Shown here: in pieces, positions 1-10,950 of the stretch
How the letters are laid out: each line of letters begins with the position of its first letter
Numbering within the stretch: position 1 is the stretch's first letter
Assembly (NCBI RefSeq): GCF_003672135.1
Contig: NC_039506.1
Span: 12,834,001 to 12,898,000, forward strand
DNA from: Ooceraea biroi
Taxonomy: Eukaryota > Arthropoda > Insecta > Hymenoptera > Formicidae
DNA length: 64,000 nt
Direction of reading: 5' to 3'
Notes under the pieces: generated by a model
Told to the model about the DNA's origin: nothing
Database searches by the model: none
Seen by the model: only the letters and a program-made list of their open reading frames with translations
Translations under genes and position numbers: made by a program

Positions 1-486
1 CGGAATTTTCCGGAAATTTCTGTTTTCTGGTCGCAATTGGAAACTACTAATCCCGGGAGTTTTGGGATTGTTGATCGGTATGTTAGTATTGTAAATTCTT
101 AAAACCAAATGGTGGTAAATATGCCGATTAGGGGAGCCAGCCCCGATGACCTTGACCTTGACATATATTGTCAAGGTCGCCCTCCTGAGTGACCTTCAAA
201 AGGTTTTAGCCGTCGCTCGTTGTTTATTAAAAAGTTCTTAACAAAAGAAGTTTAATGATTTTGCAAGAATTTTCAGCTGTCCACACGAAGTAAGGACTTG
301 AATTTGACATATATTACAAAGGTCACCTCCCCGAATAACCCGTACTAAGTTTCAATCGTGGATTGTTATTTATTAAAAAGTTATTAATAAAAGAAGTTTC
401 GAAAGTATAGCAGTTATTTTGAATATTGAAAGCCCAAACAGTTAAATACAAAGTATTCTTTGCTTTAACTTAACCTAACCTTTTTT

Positions 487-1265
487 ATCCCACCACCAAA
501 TCACTCGGAGGACCCCCGGGACTACGTAGTACTTCGGGAAAGGTCCTCGCCGGTACCGCTCTCCCGGCTGAAGCGGGCGATATTGTGCGACCTACTCCCC
601 CTGTGGGCCCCCTGCCCCCAGGAGGTTCGGCCACCGCCCCCCCCCCCCACCCGGAATATGCACAACAACAAAAATCTAAAGAGACCCATCCAAGCCAGAA
701 GGATACCCCGCCGAGGCCGAGGCCACAGACGAAGTGTACTGCTGGGTAGGCTATGAAAAGCAACCCCGAAAGGCCGGCTAGAACACTGGCCTGCGGCCGC
801 TCCCATCTCAGGCGACCGCCCACAAGGCGCAAGCGCCTCGCGGCACCTGGAGAAAGGTGCCGCGAAACTGCAACCAAAACCCGATTACATACCGTGTAAC
901 CAGGCCCTCAACGTTGGTCCCCACGAATCGGCCATCATGGGGACGGCAGCAACATCCCTGGAACACACCAAACAAATGTTAGTCGATGGTCTGACACCCT
1001 CTACGAACCCGCACGGTGAACTGCGGGAGTCCCACCCGATTTCACGGCGAAACGCTGCATCCATCAGGAGGGGAGTGTCCCACGCTGCCGTCCCAAACGC
1101 GACGCGGACTAACGTCTCTCGGACCAGCAACAAACAACGACGGAAGCCAGGAGACGGCAAACACGAATGTCGAAAGCGAGCAAAACATGCACCAAAAACA
1201 CGACAAAATGCGACAAGCGAACACGAACAAAGGAGGAGTAGACGAAAAATAAAAAAACAAAAACG
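487..1265 (-). mobile_element. GC-rich retro-insert inside a (CCTAA)n/(TTAGG)n tract
   Basis: About 780 bp of GC-rich sequence interrupts the telomere-type repeat: CCTAACC ends just before it and CCTAACCTAACC starts just after. On the minus strand it ends in GGTGGTGGGATAAAAAA followed directly by GGTTAGG, that is an A-tail at the junction. Minus-strand frames are open (877-485, 130 codons, ending FPEVLRSPGGPPSDLVVG) but start nowhere convincing. An A-tail and a telomeric-repeat target are what R1-clade TRAS/SART LINEs show, so this may be the 3' part of such a LINE or a derived SINE. That assignment is inference; no reverse transcriptase is present. Confidence 0.5.
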
Positions 1266-1270
1266 CGAAA

Positions 1271-1312
1271 AACCTAACCTAACCTAACCTAACTTGGTTA
1301 GGTTGTGTATTA
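1271..1312. repeat. Telomere-type CCTAA/TTAGG block
   Basis: Four to five CCTAA units run directly into an inverted GGTTAGG. A second block lies at 1508-1537 (CCTAACCTAACC then GGTTAGGTTAGG). The head-to-head arrangement places them at the symmetry centre of the foldback element. Confidence 0.8.
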
Positions 1313-2014
1313 AAAGTTATTAACAAAAGAATTTCGAAAGTATCGCTTGTTCGTTGAAATGCTCTCTTTGTGTGGAAATATTGATGCTGTGTTTACATAC
1401 TACAGTTCTATATATACGGTGTCAATAAAATCTATAAGCTACTAATAACATTTCAACGAACAAGCGATACTTTCTAAATTCTTTTGTTAATAACTTGTAA
1501 TAAACAACCTAACCTAACCAGGTTAGGTTAGGTTAAAGCGGAGAATACTTTCTATTTAACTGTTTGGGCTTTCAATATTCAAAATAACTGCTATACTTTC
1601 GAAACTTCTTTTGTTAATAACTCTTTAATAAACAGCGAGCGACGGCTAAAACTTTTTGAAGGTTACTTAGGAGGGCGACCTTGACAATATATGTCAAGGT
1701 CAAGGTCATCGGGGCTGGCTCCCCTAATCGGCATATTTATGCAAAACCGTTTAATTTTCGGTAAGCACAAGGGACGAACATTTTTTATGAAAATCATCAT
1801 ACCCTAACAGCACATGATATCATTCGAATATTCTATACACATACTGTGAATGTACGTACTGAACATAATATACTGAGAACATCCCTACAATATCTCTTAT
1901 AGTATATTATTTCTTGTATATTCTCATAATATACTAATAATATCTTTTACAGTATATTATTTTCCGTATATTCTCGTATATTCTCAGAATATACTTTTAA
2001 TATATTTTACAGTA

Positions 2015-5000
2015 GGACTTCCGTTTCCGGTGCATAGAGAGATAGAAGTGTATTAAGAGTAAGAGATTAAGAAGTGGCAAGGTGAGAGAGGAGGAGAGGT
2101 ATAGAGGTGAGAGTGAGTATGTGAGAGAGAGAGAGAAGGTGAAATAGAGTGTGTATAAGTAGAGGGAAGGTAAAATATACAGGTTAAGAACGGGAAATCA
2201 GTGGAGAAATAGATTGTCTAAGCGGGAGGTTAGGCATAGAGTATAGAGAAAGTAGAGAGGGAGCTGGTGGGCAGATGAATAGTCAGGGAGTAGGAAAGAA
2301 GATAGAGAGGAAACCAGAGATAAGAACAGGAAGTACAGGAGATATAACGGAATTTCTGAAAAGAAAAAGGGACGGGCTAGGAGAAGGGCGGGAGAGAGAG
2401 AAAGAGCTTACTTTTCAGAGAAGTAAAAAGATGCCGAGATCACCGACGGAGCAGGAGGGGAAAGGGAGGAAAAGAGAGGAAATAGTTACAGGAGAAGGAA
2501 GAGAGGGGGAGAGGATGGAGATTGAAAAGATACTAGTAGAATTAGAGAAGGAATGAAGAATCAAGAGAGATGGGTAAGGGAGAGTTTAGAGGAGATGAGG
2601 AAGGAATTAAAGGATAGAGAGGAAAAATGGCAGGAAGAAAGAAGAGAGATGATGGGAAAGATAGAGAGAATGGAGGAAAAGATAAGAGAATGATACTTGG
2701 GGTTAGGAAAGAGTTACATGTGAGGGAGGAGGGAGGTGAAGGAACGGATGAGATAGAAGGGTTGATGGTGGGGAAGGTATTGGTAGGGAAACGACAGTGG
2801 AAAATAATAGGGGTGTATGTGAATGAGGATCTAGAAACTAAATTGGATAGATTAGGAAGATGGATGGAGGAGGAAGGAGGAGGAGGAAAAACAATAATTG
2901 GAGGGGATTTTAATGCGAGAACAGGAAGGAAGGGTGGAAGGAAATTGGGGGAGGAGGAGGGAGAGGGGGAGGAAAGAAAATCAAGAGATGAGAAGGAAAA
3001 CAATGAAGGGAGAGAACTAGTAGAGGTGATTGGAGAGAGGGGATGGATGATAGTGAATGGAGGGATGGAAGGAGATGAAGAGGGAGAATGGACATATACA
3101 GGAGGGAGAGGAGAGTTGGTAATAGACTATGTAATAGTAAATGAGGAAGGATGGGAGAGAATTACGAGACTTGAAGTGGGAGATAAGATAGATTCGGATC
3201 ATCATTCGGTAATAGTAGTGATGAAAGGAGATAGAAAAAGGGTGAAAAGGAAGAAAGAGATGGGACGAAAAGGGAAAAGAGGAATATGGACAGATGAGAG
3301 TAGGGGTAAATATAAAGAAAATTTAGGGAAGATAAAAGCAGGGGAGGGTACAGTGGAGGAGGAGATAGAAAAGATAAATGAAAGAATAAAAGAGGCAATG
3401 GTTAGAGAGGGGGAGGGAGAGGGGAGGAAAAGAGGAGGGAATGGTGGGATGAAGAATGTATAGAGGAGAAAAAGAAGGTGAGAAGGGAGTTAAGGAACTA
3501 GAGAAAGGACAGAGGGGATAAGAGAATGTATAGAGAGAAGAGATTAGAATATAGAAAAATATGTGAAAGAAAAAAGGAGGAGAATGATAGATGGGAGAAA
3601 TGGGTAGTAGAAGAAAGTAGGAAGGACAATGTATGGAAAATTATTAGAAGGAAGAGGAAGAGGAAGAAGGGAATAAATAAGGAAATAGAGATAAAAACAT
3701 GGGATCATTATTTTAAGACTTTGCTAGGGGGGACAGAAGGAAGAGTAGTTACAGGTAGAAAGGTAAGGGAAGGGTTAGATAAGGAGATAGAGATTAGCAG
3801 ACAAGAAATAAAGAGAGTGATCAAGATGATAAAGAATGATAAAGCGACAGGTAGGGATGAGATTCCGAATGAAGCATGGAAATATGAGGGAGAGGAGCTG
3901 GAGGAATGGGTATGAGAAATATGTAACAGAATATGGAAAGGAGAAGAATGGCCAAGAGGATGGAGTGAGGGGATAGTGGTGCCGATAATAAAGAAGGGAG
4001 AAGGGAGGATGGTTAAGGATTATAGAGGGGTTACGTTGATGTCGACATTGTATAAAATTTATACGGCGGCGTTAGCAGAGAGGCTTAGGATAAAGGTGGA
4101 GGAGAAAATGGTGCTACCACAGAACCAAAGGGGGTTTAGGAGAGGGATGGGCACGATGGATAATATATACGTGCTGAATTATCTGATAAACAGACAGTTG
4201 AGCAAGAAAAAAGGGAAATTAATAGCATTGTTTATAGACTTGAAAGCAGCATTTGATTCGGTGAATAGAGGGATACTGATGAGGGTGATGAGGGAAAGAG
4301 GAATAAGAGAGGGGTTGGTGAGTAAGTGTGAAATAGTATTGAGGGAAACAATGAGCAGAGTAAAGATAGGGGAGGAAATAGGGGAAAGGTTTTGGACGGG
4401 AAGAGGGGTAAGACAGGGGTGTCCGCTAAGCCCAATTATGTTCAGTCTATTGATGGCGGATTTGGAAGAGGTGCTAAGGAGAGGAGGATGAGGAAAAGGT
4501 GTACTCATTAGGATATGCGGATGATGAGGTAGTGATAGCAGAAGATGAGGATGAGATGAGGGCGATGATAGCGAGACTGGTGGGTTATATGGATAGGATA
4601 GGGATGGAAGTAAATATTGGGAAAACAAAGATATTGAGGTTTAGGAAAGGAGGAGGAAGGGAGAAGAAAGTGAGTTGGAGATGGAAGGGTAAAGTAATAG
4701 AAGAGGTAAAGGAATATAAGTATTTGGGATATGTAATGCAGAGAAATGGAGGGCAGGAGGGATAAGTAAAAGAGAGAATGAAGAGGAGTATGGCAGTAAT
4801 GGGACAGGTATGGAGCATAGGGAAAAGAAGATATGGAAAGGACTGGGAAGGATGTGGATGTTTGACAGTTTAGTATGGACGGTGATGGGATATGGGGTGG
4901 AGGTATGGGGATGGGAAGAGAGGGAAGCGATGGAAAGAAGTCAGGAGAAATATATAAGGTGGATGTTAGGAGTAGATGGAAAGACGCCGGGATATATGGT

Positions 5001-6032
5001 GAGAGAGGAAGTGCAGAGGGAGAAAATAAGAGAAAAGGCAAGACTAAGAGCATGGGGCTGGGAAAGGAGGTTAGAGAAAGGGAAGGGAAGCGAACTGGCG
5101 AGGAAATGTTTGGAGGAGATAAGGAGAAGGGCAAAGAGGGGGACAGAGTTATCAGAGTGGGGGAGGGGAAGAATAGAATTCTTTAAAAGGAGAGGATGGA
5201 GTATGTCAGAGGTGAGGGAGAAGAGAGAGAAAGGGGAAACTTTAGTGGAGGAGCTGATAAAAGCGGGAAAGGAGATAGGAAAGGAAGAAAGATGGAAAAG
5301 AATAAGAGAATCAAATTATAACAAATGGTATAAATGGATAAAAGGAGATGGTATACCGGAATACTTAAAGAAAGGATGAGGAGAGAACAGGTGTAGGAGA
5401 CTGGCAAGGTTTAGATTAGGAAATAAAATGAGAGCGGGACAGTATTGGAAAGAGGAGGAAGAAAAAAATGCGGAATGTGTGGAAAAGAGGAGGAGACATG
5501 GGAATATGTATGGGAGAAATGTAGAGATTGGAGAGGACAGGAGAGAGGAGGATGGATGGAGAGCGTGGAGAGGATACTAGGAGGGGAAGGAGAGGGAGAG
5601 GAATGGTTGAGAGAACTGGAAAAGGAGAGGGGAAGAGGGAAGTGGGAGAGGGGAGAGTGAGAGAGAAAGAGAGAGAGATGGGATAGATGGAGAGGTAAAG
5701 ATGAATGAATGAGACTGAACAAAGTAAAGATGTTAAGAGAAGAGATGAAAAGGTTATAGCTCAGAAATGATGAAATGATGAAAGAAGGCAATGGAAACGG
5801 AAGTCCCGGCGAAGGTGTGTTGTGTGTGTACGGCTAGAAGGCGGGTTGCATGGGGGAGACATGTGCCGACAACGAAAGTGGAGGCAGGAGCATGTTTCTC
5901 CTGGCAGTAATATAGTTAGGATAAGAAGGAATTGTAAAAGAATGTAAAGGGGTGCATTGCTTCCTTAAAAGCGCCTTATAATCCTAAGGGGATTAATAAA
6001 GTATCTATCTATCTAACTATCTCTCTATCTAT
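2015..6032 (+). mobile_element. Non-LTR retrotransposon (LINE), body
   Basis: Begins GGACTTCCGTTTCCGG and ends in a (TATC)n tail that continues at 11175-11229, beyond the Gypsy insertion. TTTTACAGTA is present at 2005-2014 and again at 11230-11239, a 10-bp target duplication that agrees with the empty copy at 36917-38041. Total length without the Gypsy is about 4.07 kb. The plus strand is almost pure purine between about 2030 and 5760. The family is jockey/I/R1-like by protein motifs; no closer assignment is made. Confidence 0.9.
2275..5660 (+). pseudogene. LINE ORF with endonuclease, reverse transcriptase and C-terminal domains, broken
   Basis: The reading order is a basic N-terminal part (2275-2556), a coiled-coil of charged residues (about 2554-2690), an endonuclease remnant (2627-3463, motifs GGDFNAR and SDHHSV), a linker (3526-3915), reverse transcriptase (3976-4765: LIALFIDLKAAFDS, GVRQGCPLSP, then YADDEVVIA), and a C-terminal domain with CGMCGKEEETWEYVWEKC at about 5465. 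Nothing resembles the N-terminal half of an AP-endonuclease between the coiled coil and ILGVRKELHV, suggesting an internal deletion. The frame is broken by a shift near 3440, stops at 3499-3501 and 3913-3915 (both look like Trp codons lost to G-to-A change), a shift near 4490 and another near 4765. It is dead for autonomous transposition. The family would normally cleave the target DNA and copy its RNA at the nick. Confidence 0.85.
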
Positions 6033-6256
6033 TGTAGGAAATGGAATTATTACTGGTTCACAAGTAACGGTATATTTCGGTTAAGATACAATGTCTCGCG
6101 TATCTACCACTGTTCGCTCATGACTCGAATCCGACTACTTCCCCCGCTCGCTCCCTTCGCGCCTCGCTCGCACTACCTGCTTTTCTTTTCTTTCTTCGCC
6201 CAGGAGCGTTCGCATGCCCCGCGCTTTTAAGGCAACGTGTTTACATCTCCCACACT
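6033..6256 (-). repeat. Gypsy 3' LTR
   Basis: 224 bp, alignable without gaps to 10951-11174. In element orientation it begins AGTGTGGGAGATG and ends TTTCCTACA. No polypurine tract is evident just upstream of it; the adjoining bases read CTGCAGGACGACCG, which is unusual for a working element. Confidence 0.95.
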
Positions 6257-6272
6257 CGGTCGTCCTGCAGTG

Positions 6273-9200
6273 TCATGCGTCCTCGTATGACTCCTGGATT
6301 CCTCCTGGTTCTAGTTGTTCGGAAGTTTCCTCGCCTTCTATACCTCCTTCCAACTCAACATCGCTGTCCTCGTCGAGCCATAACTTCATAGCATCAGCTG
6401 CAGTGGACGTTTGTATTGGTCCCTCATGTTCACCGACTTTGATTACTAAATAACGATGATTACGTAAAACTTTTGTGACTCTATAAGGTCCAAGATACTT
6501 GAATGCGAGTTTTAAACCGGGAGCTTGTTGGGTTCGTCTGATTGCTACCAAATCACCTTCATGATACACGTGAGCTTCCTTCCGCTTCCTGTTAAAAGTG
6601 CGGCAATTTTCCTCCTGTATTTTGGAAATATTTTCTCTTGCGTGAACTCGTAACTCGTCTCGATCTTCTTGGAAGGCTGCTGCCCATTCGTTCTCCAATA
6701 CTTCTCGAATATCATCGTCATCTCGCAAATGTGCTTTGGTTCCAAACAATAAATGAAAAGGAGTTGTTGCTATACTCCGATGCATCGTCGTGTTCAAACA
6801 CAGCTGAACCGTATTCAAATGTTTATACCAATCTTCAGGTCGTGGGGCCGCTAATTTCGTCAGGAGTGGTATGAGCGTTCTATTAACACGCTCCACTTGT
6901 CCATTTCCTCTAGGGACTCCCGTGGCAATCAAGGTGTGCTGGATCCCCTCATGTTGACAATATTCTTGAAATTTACTCGAGGTGAACGCCGTGCCCCGGT
7001 CAGAGATAATTCTTCTGGGATTGTCGAACACGCTCGCTTGCTTCTTAAGGCGATCGACAACTTCGGCGGTAGTCGTCGATTTTGTTGCGTATAACCACGT
7101 GAACTTGGTGAATCCGTCCACGACGACGAATATGTGTCGGTAACTTTTCTTGGTCGACGCCAGTGAGCCCAAATGGTCCACATGAAACGTATCGAAAGGG
7201 GCTTCACCTTTATCAATAGCAGACAGAAAACCTTCCTGCTTCCCTCGCTTCTTCTCGACCAATATACAATTAATGCAATTGCGGAAGATTCTTTCAATCT
7301 TAGGTCGTATATTCGGGATATAATAATCACGGCTAACGATGGCTTCCGTCTTGGCCACTGCGAAGTGTCCCTTCTCATGTGCTCTTCTGATCACTTGTGA
7401 GTGCATCGCCTTGGGAACCATGAGACGATAATCACCATCGATTACTTTGAACAGCAATCCGCCTTGAACAACGTAACCGTCGGCCTTTCCATCCTTGACT
7501 TGTTGCATGATCTTCTTTATATTTTCGTCATCGTCTTGCGCCTTCCTAAGCCGATTCGTTATGTCGCCGTCACACTCGTCGATGAGCAGGCAAGTCATCA
7601 ACGGGTTCCTACTCAATGCGTCCACGTGAGACATACTCCTCCCTGGACGATGCTCAATCTCGTAATCAAAATCTTCTAAAAACAATGCCCATCTCGCTAC
7701 ACGAACGCATAAATCCTTCTTTGACATTGTTAACGTAAACGCACGGCAATCGGTAACTATTTTAAACGCTATCCCGATCAAATATACTCTAAATTTTTTC
7801 AACGCTCGCACTATGGCAACAACCTCAAGCTCGTAACTCGTGTATCGCTCTTCAGCGGGTGTCGTCTTCCCACTCGCAAAATATATTGGATGCATGGCAC
7901 CGTCGACATTACAACGTTGTAACAAAATTGCACCGTAGCCATGTTTCGACGCGTCGGTGTGCAATTCGGTTTCCGCGTCTATTCTATACAATCTCAATAA
8001 TGGCTTATTACTCAACACAAACTTCAATTGATTAAAAGCAGCTTTCTCACATGTATTAAACTTAAACTTTACGTCAGCTCGTAACAAATTCGTTAAAGGT
8101 CGCGCAATTATCGAATACCCCGGGATAAATTTCCGGAAGTATCCCGTCAAACCTAAAAACGATTGCACCTGTCGCACGCTAACAGGTGTCGGAAAACATC
8201 GCACAGCTTCCGTCTTTCGCTCAGATGGCCTAACACATCCGTTCTCAATTACGTGACCCAAATATTCAACCGTCGTCTGCAACAAACTACATTTCTTCCA
8301 CTTAATCACTAGCCCGCCTCGACTAGCTGCGTTCAACACACGCTCGAGATCTCTTATCGCGTCTTTAACATTATCGGAAATTATGATAAAATCATCCATG
8401 TAAGCCAATACTATGCCCTCACGAATGAGCTTCGCAAACACATTATTAACGAACTTTTGAAATTCTGAGGGCGAGTTACATAACCCAAACGGTACTCTAA
8501 GAAATTCAAAATGCCCATCGGGAACTATAAATGCAGTATATTTTATACTTGACGCATCTATCGGCACATGAAAGAATGCGTTCTCAAGGTCTAGTGTAGT
8601 AAATACTCTTGCATTCTGTAACGCGTCTATCTGATCCTCTATACGTGGAATAGGATAACGACTTTTAATAATCTTTTTATTAAGCAACCGGAAATCAACA
8701 CATAATCGATTCGTGCCATCTTTCTTTTTAACCAACACAACTGGGCTTGCGTATTCGGAAACGGATGGTTGCACAATGTCATTCTTAATCCATTCGTCTA
8801 TCTGCGCGTTAACCTCGCGTCTTTCGGCCGCTGACAATCTTCTCGCTTTCTGATAAACTGGTTCGTCGTCTTTTAAAATAAGCTTCATCTTCACATTAAA
8901 TTCTTGCGTTCGCTTCGGTTTATATTGATCTATCAAATGTCGTACAACTTGCTTATAAGTATCGTCTATTATATGAGATAAATCTACATTACTATCCTCA
9001 CAATCAACACCTGCGCTAATCTGACAAATCTCGGCAAAAGTAAAATCGTCGGTACTCAACGGCTTAATCACGGCTTCCCCGCGTTTCATATGCAACTCGA
9101 TCGTATCTAAAAAATCTCTACCTAATAACAATTGGTTCTTCGTAAGATTATCGGAAACAACATGAATAAAAATTCTAAATGCATTTCCGTCAACTGTAAG

Positions 9201-10787
9201 CGTCACCCAAGATCGGCCTAACGTTGCGTTTTCTTCGGTACCGACACCGCGAAACGGCGTTACAATATTTTCAAGCGGCGGAGAACCGATTTTAATAAAT
9301 GCGTCTGCCCGCATAATCGTAATATCACTTCCCGTATCAATAATCGCACAAATTGGAATATCATTGATTAACACGCTTTTCGTCTGCTTTCGTCGTTCTG
9401 ACCGGTCAACCGTACACGCATTTGTCGTCGTCGGGTCAATTTTCGCCGGACACTCGCGCGCAATATGACCATACTCATTACATTTAAAACACTTCTGGTC
9501 CTGCGCCTTCATTGGACATACCGAACTAACGTGATCTTTTAAACCGCAATTAAAACAGCGCTTCGCGTTATCACACTCTTTTTTCTCGACCGCGACTTTT
9601 CTTTCACCTTTTACACTCGCGTTGTCTTTACAATACTTATCACTTTTACGCTTCGCATCACCACTTTTCTCGCCAGGCTTCGAGGTAGCAGTAGTAACGC
9701 CGCCCTTGTCACGCAGCGTGATCTCATCGAATGCTCGTAACATCTCGTCTCGCGATGTAAATCCCTGGACTCGGGCTAGATCCCGGAGGCTCACATCCGA
9801 GATCCCGTCGATGATGTACTCTAGTATATCGTCGTCACTCAGCGCAATGCGGTTTGCCAAAATTACCTTGGCATGCACGTAGTCGTGAAAGGTTTCATTC
9901 TTCTTCCACATCCGCTCTTCAAACCGGCGCTTTAGCACAATCTTATTTGGTCGATGGTAGAACATACCCCTTAAACCGTCGAGCAACTGATCCGCCGTCA
10001 TACCGATGTATTCTGGTTTGGAATGGAACCACTCCGTCGCACGTCCTTTAAGTCTCATACCGATTAAAATCTTCGTTAAGCTGTCATCTAGCTTGTAGGT
10101 CGTCCTGAGAAACCTGATTTGCTTGTCCCACGTTTCAAAAATGTCAGAGTCTCCGCTAAAATAACTCAATAAATCGGCTATAGCGGTTATATTTGCCTTC
10201 GTCGATAAAATAGGGGATGGCGTTACCTCTCGAGTTGCAACGCCGCCACCAGCAATTTCTTCGCGCCTCGCCGTAACGGACGATGCTTCCTGCATTTCAT
10301 TTGTCGCCTGATCGTCTTGCCTTCGCCGAAGAAGCTCGATTTCGCGCCTTGCCAACACGAGCTCCCTCTCTGCCAGCTCTTTTTCACGCCTGTATATCTC
10401 GATCTCTCGTTGATACATGCTTCTTTCGTCACTATATCCACATCGTCGTGTTGCGCCATCATTCCCCTCTTCATGTCCGCTTTGTCGTACTACGTCGTCC
10501 GTGCCGCCGTCATCGTCACTTCCGTCGCTGTGCATTATTCGCGCTACGTCTTCACCGTTGTTTTGAAATACCTCCTGAGTGGCCGCACTCATTGCGTTCC
10601 CGCTGTCGATATTTCCGTCTTTCGTACTCACTTCCTGCAACCACGTGCCGGACAGATCGCAGCGAAGAAGTCTATTGATTAACTCGTTCTTACTTCCTTT
10701 CGTGCTCAAATTGCGCTGCTTCAAAAAGTCTTTGAGTTCGACCAGCGTGAATGATTTCAGATCCTTCGTCGTTGAATCGTCCATCAC
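6273..10787 (-). CDS. Gag-Pol polyprotein of Gypsy retrotransposon, with N-terminal SAP domain
   Basis: One uninterrupted frame of 1504 codons. Residues about 12-46 match the SAP DNA-binding motif (FTLVELKDFLKQRNLS...ELINRLL), a helical charged stretch follows at about 120-155 (coiled coil), then a Gag capsid-like region (about 195-350). Two CCHC knuckles lie near 409-445 (CFNCGLKDHVSSVC and CFKCNEYGHIAREC). Protease has DTGSDI near 485. Reverse transcriptase has YMDD near 796, RNase H has TDASKHGYG, and integrase has an HHCC zinc site and a D-D-35-E triad (about residues 1204, 1261, 1298). The enzymes copy the RNA genome and integrate the DNA. All catalytic motifs are kept, so the protein could be functional. 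Gag and Pol in one frame with no frameshift site, and SAP at the N terminus rather than nucleocapsid alone, are the unusual points. Confidence 0.95.
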   Translation of the reverse strand: MMDDSTTKDLKSFTLVELKDFLKQRNLSTKGSKNELINRLLRCDLSGTWLQEVSTKDGNIDSGNAMSAATQEVFQNNGEDVARIMHSDGSDDDGGTDDVVRQSGHEEGNDGATRRCGYSDERSMYQREIEIYRREKELAERELVLARREIELLRRRQDDQATNEMQEASSVTARREEIAGGGVATREVTPSPILSTKANITAIADLLSYFSGDSDIFETWDKQIRFLRTTYKLDDSLTKILIGMRLKGRATEWFHSKPEYIGMTADQLLDGLRGMFYHRPNKIVLKRRFEERMWKKNETFHDYVHAKVILANRIALSDDDILEYIIDGISDVSLRDLARVQGFTSRDEMLRAFDEITLRDKGGVTTATSKPGEKSGDAKRKSDKYCKDNASVKGERKVAVEKKECDNAKRCFNCGLKDHVSSVCPMKAQDQKCFKCNEYGHIARECPAKIDPTTTNACTVDRSERRKQTKSVLINDIPICAIIDTGSDITIMRADAFIKIGSPPLENIVTPFRGVGTEENATLGRSWVTLTVDGNAFRIFIHVVSDNLTKNQLLLGRDFLDTIELHMKRGEAVIKPLSTDDFTFAEICQISAGVDCEDSNVDLSHIIDDTYKQVVRHLIDQYKPKRTQEFNVKMKLILKDDEPVYQKARRLSAAERREVNAQIDEWIKNDIVQPSVSEYASPVVLVKKKDGTNRLCVDFRLLNKKIIKSRYPIPRIEDQIDALQNARVFTTLDLENAFFHVPIDASSIKYTAFIVPDGHFEFLRVPFGLCNSPSEFQKFVNNVFAKLIREGIVLAYMDDFIIISDNVKDAIRDLERVLNAASRGGLVIKWKKCSLLQTTVEYLGHVIENGCVRPSERKTEAVRCFPTPVSVRQVQSFLGLTGYFRKFIPGYSIIARPLTNLLRADVKFKFNTCEKAAFNQLKFVLSNKPLLRLYRIDAETELHTDASKHGYGAILLQRCNVDGAMHPIYFASGKTTPAEERYTSYELEVVAIVRALKKFRVYLIGIAFKIVTDCRAFTLTMSKKDLCVRVARWALFLEDFDYEIEHRPGRSMSHVDALSRNPLMTCLLIDECDGDITNRLRKAQDDDENIKKIMQQVKDGKADGYVVQGGLLFKVIDGDYRLMVPKAMHSQVIRRAHEKGHFAVAKTEAIVSRDYYIPNIRPKIERIFRNCINCILVEKKRGKQEGFLSAIDKGEAPFDTFHVDHLGSLASTKKSYRHIFVVVDGFTKFTWLYATKSTTTAEVVDRLKKQASVFDNPRRIISDRGTAFTSSKFQEYCQHEGIQHTLIATGVPRGNGQVERVNRTLIPLLTKLAAPRPEDWYKHLNTVQLCLNTTMHRSIATTPFHLLFGTKAHLRDDDDIREVLENEWAAAFQEDRDELRVHARENISKIQEENCRTFNRKRKEAHVYHEGDLVAIRRTQQAPGLKLAFKYLGPYRVTKVLRNHRYLVIKVGEHEGPIQTSTAADAMKLWLDEDSDVELEGGIEGEETSEQLEPGGIQESYEDA

Positions 10788-10928
10788 CTCGTCTTAATCG
10801 TCTTGATCGTCGTCGTCCTTCAGCTATCCTCGTCTTAATCGTCTTGATCGTCGTCGTAAAACGTCGATTTTCTCACGTCTTTTCGTGCACGTTACTCGAT
10901 ATTCCGAAATTCCACTCCGCTCGTGTAC

Positions 10929-10946
10929 ATCCCGGACGAGCCCCCA
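10929..10946 (-). other. Primer-binding site matching tRNA-Pro
   Basis: On the minus strand, four bases after the 5' LTR, the 18-mer TGGGGGCTCGTCCGGGAT is the known proline-tRNA primer-binding sequence familiar from gammaretroviruses. It fixes the LTR border and the orientation. Confidence 0.9.
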
Positions 10947-10950
10947 GATT

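Larger units (their letters stand above)
114..1741. mobile_element. Foldback DNA element with telomere-repeat core
   Basis: The left end (GGTAAATATGCCGATTAGGG) returns inverted at about 1720-1741, and the arms pair over several hundred bases: the 125-215 block is repeated inverted at 1630-1735, and the 400-480 block at 1525-1600. The centre holds CCTAA/TTAGG arrays and a GC-rich insert. Its termini and subterminal blocks match the 14346-15292 element, which has an 8-bp target duplication, so both are read as one hAT-like non-autonomous family (inference). The flanks here do not show a clean duplication. Bases 1-113 before it show nothing recognisable. Confidence 0.7.

Noticed and set aside
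885..1287. Overlapping plus and minus frames in the GC-rich insert as a real gene
   Set aside because: High GC content creates long frames in several phases; no domain or start context, so only a transposon remnant is claimed.
2542..5791. Many long minus-strand frames rich in Ser, Pro and Leu
   Set aside because: They are the pyrimidine complement of the purine-rich LINE coding strand and have no domains.
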